A stretch of 11,984 nucleotides of DNA, taken from Planctomicrobium sp. Lineage in GTDB: Bacteria > Planctomycetota > Planctomycetia > Planctomycetales > Planctomycetaceae. A program made the position numbers and the translations under genes. The DNA is taken from positions 1 to 11,984 of the forward strand of contig JAJDEL010000527.1 of NCBI GenBank assembly GCA_029259835.1, read 5' to 3'. The notes beneath the pieces are model-generated. The model made no database searches, was not told the DNA's origin, and saw only the letters and a program-made list of their open reading frames with translations. Below are positions 1-4,676 of the stretch, one piece after another (the first letter of the stretch is position 1; every line of letters starts with the position of its first letter).

Positions 1-620
1 ATATGGCCTGCCATACGTTCAACATGCCGTTCGCTGGTTTGAATCTTGCAAATCCTAAAACGATTCAGGCAATCAGTTCTGGTCATAACAACGACAGCTA
101 CCCGTCCTCATCTCAAATCGCCTTTGAGTTCGCTCATCCAAGTGGCGAAGGCATCATGCCTGTCCACTGGTACGATGGTGGGAACATGCCTGATTCAAGT
201 CTGCTCAAAGGCGTCGACTATAAGCACAAGAGCGGTGCTATCATTGTTGGTGAAGAGTTTACCCTCTACTCCTTCAAGGACTATGGTGACAATTGGGTTC
301 TTATTGACAACGATGGGAAAGAGATTGCACAGAAAGACGCTCCCGAAGTCGAATACGAGCGTTCGCCTGGACACTTCACTGAGTTCCACGAATCGATTAT
401 CGGCAAGCGTGACCACGCCATGTCAAACTTTGCGGAGTACGCTGGTCCTCTGACAGAAACGATTCTGCTCGGCAACCTCGCCGTTTGGGCAGCTGCGAAA
501 GGTGAGAGCAAGAAGATCGAATGGGACGCCGAAAACCTCACCGCAACAAATGCACCTGAAGTGATGAATGTCGTCAAGAAAAAGTACCGAAAGAACTACG
601 GTTCTTACCTCGATGCTTAA
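1..620 (+). CDS. Gfo/Idh/MocA family oxidoreductase, C-terminal part (5' truncated by window)
   Basis: The frame is open from the first base and ends at TAA 618-620, so about 205 C-terminal residues are visible. The in-frame ATG at 3-5 is not the real start: homology is already under way there, with a residue run like MACHTFNMPF that resembles the turn from the Rossmann domain into the second domain. Planctomycete members usually exceed 400 residues, so about half the protein and the NAD(P)-binding motif lie upstream of the window. The segment HPSGEGIMPVHWYDGG and the tail built around GNLAVWAA match the substrate-binding C-terminal half of planctomycete Gfo/Idh/MocA proteins. The family performs NAD(P)-dependent oxidation or reduction, usually of sugars or cyclitols; the substrate here cannot be read. 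The gene is followed after 27 bases by a strong hairpin and stands alone on this strand, convergent with the ABM gene. Confidence 0.87.
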   Translation, partial: MACHTFNMPFAGLNLANPKTIQAISSGHNNDSYPSSSQIAFEFAHPSGEGIMPVHWYDGGNMPDSSLLKGVDYKHKSGAIIVGEEFTLYSFKDYGDNWVLIDNDGKEIAQKDAPEVEYERSPGHFTEFHESIIGKRDHAMSNFAEYAGPLTETILLGNLAVWAAAKGESKKIEWDAENLTATNAPEVMNVVKKKYRKNYGSYLDA

Positions 621-647
621 TCTAACGATCTGCATCTGAAAGAAATG

Positions 648-679
648 AACAGCCCTGAGAGAATTCTCTCAGGGCTGTT
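648..679. terminator. 32-bp perfect palindrome, shared bidirectional terminator
   Basis: The two 16-base arms, AACAGCCCTGAGAGAA and its exact complement, form a long GC-containing hairpin. On the plus strand it runs straight into a T-rich tract (TTTTCTATTTTTAT, 677-690), which is the form of an intrinsic terminator for the oxidoreductase gene. On the minus strand it is followed by a weaker pyrimidine-rich run. The TGA stop of the convergent ABM gene (669-671) lies inside the right arm, so one structure probably serves both transcripts. Confidence 0.85.
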
Positions 680-1028
680 TTCTATTTTTATCATCCTGCT
701 GCTGCCAACCATATTCACGCTCGACACAACAAACGCGAAGCTGGAACTGCGCGTACCACTTTTCTTTGCCGAGTCGTTGTGCTTCTCGATGCTCAGCGAG
801 CGCGTGCCACTTCTGAATCGAATCGAGATCACTCCAGTATGAAACTGTGAGACCTGTTCCGCTGGGATCACTCACGCTCTCGACTCCGAGGAATCCCGGT
901 TGCTGCGCTGCCAGTTCGAGCATTCGTTGTGCCGTTTTAGCGTAAGCCTCTGCATCTCCATCATTACGAATCGATGTGAAAATGACTGCGTAATATGGAG
1001 GGTCGGGAGTTGCGACGAGGGGGCTCAT
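669..1028 (-). CDS. ABM (antibiotic biosynthesis monooxygenase) fold protein
   Basis: This gene encodes a 119-residue cytosolic protein with no signal peptide. After a proline-rich start, the segment PPYYAVIFTSIR forms a first beta strand. It is followed by an amphipathic helix (YAKTAQRMLELAAQQPGF), then the family-typical GFLGVESV stretch, the TVSYWSD strand, and the helix with HREAQRLGKEKWY. This order is that of small ABM-fold (dimeric alpha-beta barrel) proteins, which include heme-degrading and quinol-oxidising enzymes as well as many uncharacterised stress proteins; the reaction here is unknown. The ATG overlaps the TAA of the upstream gene as TAATG (1026-1030), and an AAGG lies ten bases upstream, so translation is probably coupled. 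The last ~15 residues (WQQQDDKNRKQP) are polar and probably disordered. The stop codon lies inside the terminator palindrome. Confidence 0.85.
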   Translation of the reverse strand: MSPLVATPDPPYYAVIFTSIRNDGDAEAYAKTAQRMLELAAQQPGFLGVESVSDPSGTGLTVSYWSDLDSIQKWHALAEHREAQRLGKEKWYAQFQLRVCCVEREYGWQQQDDKNRKQP

Positions 1029-2464
1029 TACTTGATTGCCTTGACACTCTCACCGCGTGATTTCGACAGTCGATCAAGGATGTTCTTCGTGATTTGAATA
1101 ACCGCTGGGTCGTTTCCGCGAAGTCCATGCGCCCAGTCTGTTGATCCGCACGTGAAGACGGTTCCTCCTTGAGTGTAAACGCCCAAGACCGAAGCACCGA
1201 CGCGATCTTTCGGGAACTTGTCATACCAGTAACAATCGCCAGGCGCCCAGCGAGCCGGACAGGTGCCGAGGATTGTAAATGTCTTCGGCGTTCCGTCTCG
1301 ATAAGTTGGATTCGGCAAACCATCCTTCCAGGTCATTTCACAGCCATCACATTCATAGCCGACAATTGTGTCCTTGCCGCCGAACTGATCTCCTTTTTTG
1401 ATTTCCGTCCCAGCGAAGACCCAATGCTCAGGTCGGTGAACCTCATATGCCCCGCTCCCATCCATGAATTGACCATGGCTGCGGTGATAGCCTCCCCATA
1501 GAAAACCAACGCCGGTCATTTCATTTTCCGGACGCCCCACGAGATGATGCCCCCACAACGTCGCGAGCAGTCGTTGGTCACCGGTGCGGTACAACGGATC
1601 GAACATATGAGCTTGTTTCCAACAGGTCAATGCTCGCCCGTCCTCTTCACTGCGAACCTGCCAGCAGCACGTGTTACCACTGAAAAAAGCAACGTTCCCA
1701 CCGGCAGCGATGTACGCTTCGAGATTGTCTCGCATTGGCGAGGACCAGTATTCATCATGCCCGACGCTGAGGACCAAGTTGTAGTGCTTGAGTATTTCCG
1801 GATGAAATTCGAGATCGCTGTTCACCGCGTAGTCGAGTTGATATCCATTTGCCTCAGCCCAGCGAACGAAGTGTATTTCCCAACTCCCAAACTGCGAACG
1901 CAGCGGTCGATTGAACGAGACGCGGTGTCCTTGAATGCCATCTCGGTCATGGTACGAGTAAAGACTATGACCGCCCCAGTTTGTGTAGGCGTTGTATGTG
2001 TTCGTCGAGAGCTGCAGCAGAATCTTGGTCTCACTGCCGGGATTCGCAGACCGAACAACAAAGAACAGCACAGTCCTGGCTGGCTTCTCTTCTCCCGGCT
2101 TCTTGCCTGAAAGAGTCGCCTGATAGTAACCGCTTTTCCAGTCCTTCGAGATCACGAATTCAAACCCCACCGGCCATTTGCAACCATCCGACGAGGCACG
2201 GTCCGGGATCGGATAAACCTTGCCGGTGATTCCACTTTTTTCGAATACGAGTTCGTTCTTGACGCCAACCCGTTCAACTGCAATCGAGATGTCCTGCACA
2301 CTCGCAGAAAGATGCAGGCCAACCTTCTCACCCGGTAGGTAACTCAACTCGTTGAAATACCCTTCAACAAACGCTCCCGAACGAGGAGCCTGATCCGCCA
2401 TACTAAATGTGGTCAAGGCAAAGCTAACCAATGTTGTAACGAGAAGAGTGCGAGCAGCTTGCAT
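1028..2464 (-). CDS. Exported protein with N,N-dimethylformamidase beta-subunit-like domain
   Basis: The chosen start is the ATG at 2462-2464 (478 residues) rather than the in-frame ATG at 2500. A GGAG (complement of 2474-2477) stands nine bases upstream, and this start puts a clean signal peptide at the N-terminus (MQAARTLLVTTLVSFALTTFSMA, probable cleavage before DQAP). Residues ~30-140 look like a beta-rich N-terminal region. The landmarks NTYNAYTNWGGHSLY (~154-168) and GHDEYWS (~235-241), followed by a glycine-rich strand (AAGGNVAFFSGN), are typical of the domain seen in the large subunit of N,N-dimethylformamidase, whose middle resembles a class I amidotransferase fold. True dimethylformamidase hydrolyses dimethylformamide using iron and a small alpha subunit. 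No alpha subunit is nearby, so amide hydrolysis is only a possibility. It lies 85 bases downstream of the DUF1080 gene on the same strand and overlaps the ABM gene, which suggests a single transcript. Confidence 0.83.
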   Translation of the reverse strand: MQAARTLLVTTLVSFALTTFSMADQAPRSGAFVEGYFNELSYLPGEKVGLHLSASVQDISIAVERVGVKNELVFEKSGITGKVYPIPDRASSDGCKWPVGFEFVISKDWKSGYYQATLSGKKPGEEKPARTVLFFVVRSANPGSETKILLQLSTNTYNAYTNWGGHSLYSYHDRDGIQGHRVSFNRPLRSQFGSWEIHFVRWAEANGYQLDYAVNSDLEFHPEILKHYNLVLSVGHDEYWSSPMRDNLEAYIAAGGNVAFFSGNTCCWQVRSEEDGRALTCWKQAHMFDPLYRTGDQRLLATLWGHHLVGRPENEMTGVGFLWGGYHRSHGQFMDGSGAYEVHRPEHWVFAGTEIKKGDQFGGKDTIVGYECDGCEMTWKDGLPNPTYRDGTPKTFTILGTCPARWAPGDCYWYDKFPKDRVGASVLGVYTQGGTVFTCGSTDWAHGLRGNDPAVIQITKNILDRLSKSRGESVKAIK

Positions 2465-2549
2465 GTTGTAGAGCTCCAAATAAGTGTGAAAGATTCGCAA
2501 TTATTTTAACCCAATACGCTCTGAGATGTCAGCCACGCAGGAGCAAGCT

Positions 2550-3248
2550 CTACGGTAATTGCTTCAATCGAATTTCTTTGAACTGGACTTTCATGGCAGG
2601 GCCGGAGCGGAGTTGGAGGGCGAGAATACCGGAGGCATCAAATCCCTTGGCATCGTTGTCGATGAATTCCGCCGTTTGTTGACCATTGATCTTGAGGAGA
2701 ATACGGTGACCGCGGGCGATGATATGGTAGTCGTTCCACTCGCCAGGTTTTTTCAGACTGATTGGATCGCTTACGCGTGTGCTGGTGCGTTTACCGTCGA
2801 TATCGACAATTGTCTTATGACCGTTGGGCACCATGAGCGGGACGCGACCAGTGTACTCGTCGGCAATGGCGCCGCACCAGGGGCCGCCGGGAAGGATATC
2901 GGCCTGATACCCGATGCCCATTCCATCCTTGTCGATCTTACTGCGGAACTGAATTCCCGAATTCCCACGGTTTCCGGCGAGACGGAACTTGGCTTTCAAT
3001 TCGAAGTCGGCAACGTCGCCGCCTTCCCAGACCAGAAACTGATTCGACGTGCAGGGATTCGACTCGGTCGATTGTGCCGTGATCGCGCCGTCTTGGACTG
3101 ACCAGTAGCTCATGATTGGTGCCTCCCACCCCTCAAGAGTCTCACCATCAAAAATGGATTGGAACCCATCATCGTCCTCAGCGAAAAGGTGGCTAGAAAC
3201 AATGAGCATCAAAACAAAAGACATTGTCAAAGAGATCAGCACTTTCAT
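2550..3248 (-). CDS. Secreted DUF1080 / 3-keto-disaccharide hydrolase domain protein
   Basis: The protein has 232 residues. A signal peptide covers about residues 1-23 (hydrophobic FVLMLIVSS core, cleavage after LFA). The single domain then opens with the signature FQSIFDGETLEGWE (~29-42) and carries the GNSGIQFRS strand, a GYQADILPGG strand and a final LQLRSGPAMKVQFKEIRL. This is a concanavalin-like jelly-roll fold, annotated as 3-keto-disaccharide hydrolase or DUF1080 and very abundant in planctomycetes, where it is linked to periplasmic or extracellular sugar breakdown. The length is normal for a one-domain member. The start is supported by AGGTGA (complement of 3253-3258) just upstream. 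It is the first gene of a probable operon with the dimethylformamidase-like and ABM genes. The function is a family inference; the substrate is not visible. Confidence 0.88.
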   Translation of the reverse strand: MKVLISLTMSFVLMLIVSSHLFAEDDDGFQSIFDGETLEGWEAPIMSYWSVQDGAITAQSTESNPCTSNQFLVWEGGDVADFELKAKFRLAGNRGNSGIQFRSKIDKDGMGIGYQADILPGGPWCGAIADEYTGRVPLMVPNGHKTIVDIDGKRTSTRVSDPISLKKPGEWNDYHIIARGHRILLKINGQQTAEFIDNDAKGFDASGILALQLRSGPAMKVQFKEIRLKQLP

Positions 3249-3490
3249 CGAGTCACCTATACGAATTCGGGCGAAGAATCATTAACTGTGGATGAATGGA
3301 TTCTAACACAAAGAGAGCTACCGATGTGATCAACTCGGATCGGGTGGACCAACCAAACTGCTTCTCTTCGAGGCAAAAGTAAGCCACATGAGCAATCAGC
3401 TATACCCGTTTTCACTAGGCCATTCGCCACGTTGGCTCCAGCGATCACTGTGGACCATGGGAACCAGCTGTTCTTGGGAATCTCCCACCA

Positions 3491-3510
3491 ATCTACACAG
3501 CTGTGTAGAT
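3491..3510. promoter_or_regulatory. 20-bp perfect palindrome, possible operator
   Basis: The sequence ATCTACACAGCTGTGTAGAT is its own exact complement, with ten-base arms and no gap. It lies 74 bases upstream of the fossil HDOD start and about 240 bases upstream of the DUF1080 start. There is no T-run after it, so a terminator is unlikely. The dyad form suggests a binding site for a dimeric regulator, perhaps left over from control of the lost chemotaxis operon. No regulator can be named. Confidence 0.5.
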
Positions 3511-3554
3511 AGCCTAAGTGATTTAGTGTGGCTCGTTAGCCCCATTCGCTCAAC

Positions 3555-3576
3555 TTCCGTGTCCACGGAAAGGTGG
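3555..3576 (+). promoter_or_regulatory. Short hairpin abutting a strong ribosome binding site
   Basis: TTCCGTG and CACGGAA form a 7-bp stem with a two-base centre (3555-3570). It is followed at once by AGGTGG (3571-3576) and, seven bases later, by ATG 3584. The Shine-Dalgarno match is good and fixes the start of the HDOD-type reading frame. The stem could affect access to the ribosome site, but a two-base loop is strained in RNA, so a DNA dyad is equally possible. Confidence 0.45.
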
Positions 3577-3583
3577 AATTAAA

Positions 3584-3718
3584 ATGACTGTCAATGCTGC
3601 AAAACCCGTGCTGCCATCGAAAATCGAAGCTCGAATTCGAGAGGCGATTGAAAAATCATTCATGCTTCCAACGGTCGCGATGCAGGCGATTGAAATTACA
3701 AAAGACCAAACGCGCTGA
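3584..3718 (+). pseudogene. Truncated HDOD-domain signalling protein, N-terminal 44 codons only
   Basis: The ATG at 3584 has a strong Shine-Dalgarno (AGGTGG, seven bases away) and opens a 44-codon frame ending at TGA 3716-3718. Residues ~12-41 (ending in FMLPTVAMQAIEITKD) match the start of an HDOD domain, where a helix is followed by LPxxPxVAxxxLELxxDP. An HDOD domain is about 200 residues, so over three quarters is missing. The match breaks off at the codon GAC (3704-3706), exactly where a CheB-like sequence begins in another frame. HDOD proteins in proteobacteria and planctomycetes take part in signalling and often lie near chemotaxis genes. I infer that this is the 5' stub of the first gene of a deleted operon. 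The identification rests on a short segment, so confidence is moderate. Confidence 0.55.
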
Positions 3719-4263
3719 GGGCAGTTTTGAAGCAATTGCCGAGCGACTTTCCTGTGCCAGTCATCGTCGTCCAGCATATGCCTCCGGTCTTCACAAAACT
3801 GTTGGCAGAACGGTTGGACAAAATTTGTCCATTAACAGTTGAAGAAGCTACCGATGGAGCGCTGTGTGAAACGGGAAAAATCCTCATCGCTCCTGGTGAT
3901 TTTTACATGGTCGTTGAAATTAAAAAGGCACGCCCTTACGTGCGGCTCCATCAAGCTGAAACGGAAGATTCGTGTCGTCCGGCCGTTGACGTCCTGTTTC
4001 GATCCGTTGCGGAACAGTACGGGAAGCGAACTCTCGGAGTGATCCTGACAGGGATGGGGCAAGATGGCCTGCATGGATATGAAAAGATACGCGAAGTCGG
4101 AGGACGAATCATGACACAAGATGCCGAAACATCTGGCGTTTGGGGAATGCCAGGAGCCGTTGCCGAAGCAGGGTTGGCCGACGACCTTTTGCCACTTGAT
4201 AAAATCGGTCCGAAGATCAGTTCACTGGTCAACGATCACCGTAAATCACTTGTTGCCTCTTAG
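3703..4263 (+). pseudogene. cheB: CheB methylesterase domain remnant lacking receiver domain and catalytic serine
   Basis: The frame ending at TAG 4261-4263 encodes most of a CheB C-terminal methylesterase domain: PNALRAVLKQLPSDFPVPV, then VQHMPPVFTKLLAERL, APGDFYMV, SCRPAVDVLF and GVILTGMGQDG. CheB removes methyl groups from glutamates of chemoreceptors. Two members of its Ser-His-Asp triad remain: His in QHMPP (codon 3775-3777) and Asp in GMGQDG. The serine in the STGG motif is gone, because homology starts just after that motif, and the whole N-terminal receiver domain is absent. No ATG begins this frame; a TTG at 3727 is the only plausible start and would give 178 residues. Without the serine it cannot be an ordinary methylesterase. 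The sequence has no internal stop, so the deletion may be fairly recent, or the stub may still be translated by reinitiation after the TGA at 3716. Confidence 0.85.
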
Positions 4264-4327
4264 GACAGTCCTGAAATAACGTCTTTGTTTGACACATCAG
4301 GTTTACAGCATTCCGCTTAAACTCTTC

Positions 4328-4632
4328 AGTTTGGTAGTGCAGGGTCTCCCCTGCCATTGAACGCTCAGGAGGGCAGGCTCCTGCATGACTTCCTCGATTT
4401 AAATCGCAAGCTGGTATCTCCGACAAGACCAGACTGATCCTTCGTAGACCACCTCACAGGATGACCTGACCACATTTTGTGGTCAGGTCGCGTAGCGACA
4501 AGATGAACTCTCCATGAACTTGCTTTTTCTGGTCGATTTTCAACCAAGGGAAGAACTGTTTTAACGAGAGGTCAGATGGTGGCTTTGGCGTTAACGATAC
4601 AGGGAAAGCGAACGGTAGAGCATCTTGTGCCT
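4328..4632. repeat. Direct repeat copy 1 (~305 bp), interspersed element without transposase
   Basis: This segment, from AGTTTGGTAG to CATCTTGTGCCT, recurs in the same orientation at 7398-7700. I count about ten differences plus a 2-bp indel, so identity is close to 97%. It contains several stem-loops: GCAGGG/CCCTGC at 4339-4354, CAGGAG/CTCCTG just after it, and a 12-bp stem at 4463-4489. The ends are not inverted repeats and I see no flanking target duplication. A minus-strand frame crosses the element in both copies, but most of the changes in it alter amino acids, so it looks non-coding. It begins 64 bases after the cheB remnant and ends 44 bases beyond the SUMF1-type stop. A non-autonomous interspersed repeat is the likeliest reading. 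Confidence 0.85.
4463..4489. repeat. 12-bp stem, 3-base loop hairpin inside repeat copy 1
   Basis: GACCTGACCACA, TTT and the exact complement TGTGGTCAGGTC form a strong hairpin. The same structure is fully conserved in the second copy at 7533-7559. On the minus strand it follows the SUMF1-type gene by about 190 bases and could act as a transcript end or RNA-stabilising element, but no T-run follows it in either direction. Confidence 0.75.
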
Positions 4633-4676
4633 TCGGCGGACCACCCCAGTGACCTGCAGTAAGGTGGTTAAGGTGA

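Larger units (their letters stand above)
3249..3583. other. Divergent intergenic region between DUF1080 gene and HDOD/cheB fossil
   Basis: This is 335 bases without a credible gene. It must hold the minus-strand promoter of the DUF1080 operon; TAGAAT on the minus strand near 3300 is a possible -10, but I see no good -35. It also holds the old promoter of the plus-strand HDOD gene. Two inverted repeats are present, at 3491-3510 and 3555-3570, listed separately. The short open frames here have no recognisable residues and look random. Confidence 0.6.

Noticed and set aside
1544-2110. 188-codon plus-strand open frame inside the dimethylformamidase-like gene
   Set aside because: It is antisense to a gene with a signal peptide, ribosome site and family motifs, and its own translation has no recognisable domain.
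2559-3101. 180-codon plus-strand open frame opposite the DUF1080 gene
   Set aside because: It is a shadow of a clear DUF1080 coding sequence on the other strand, with no ribosome site and no family features.
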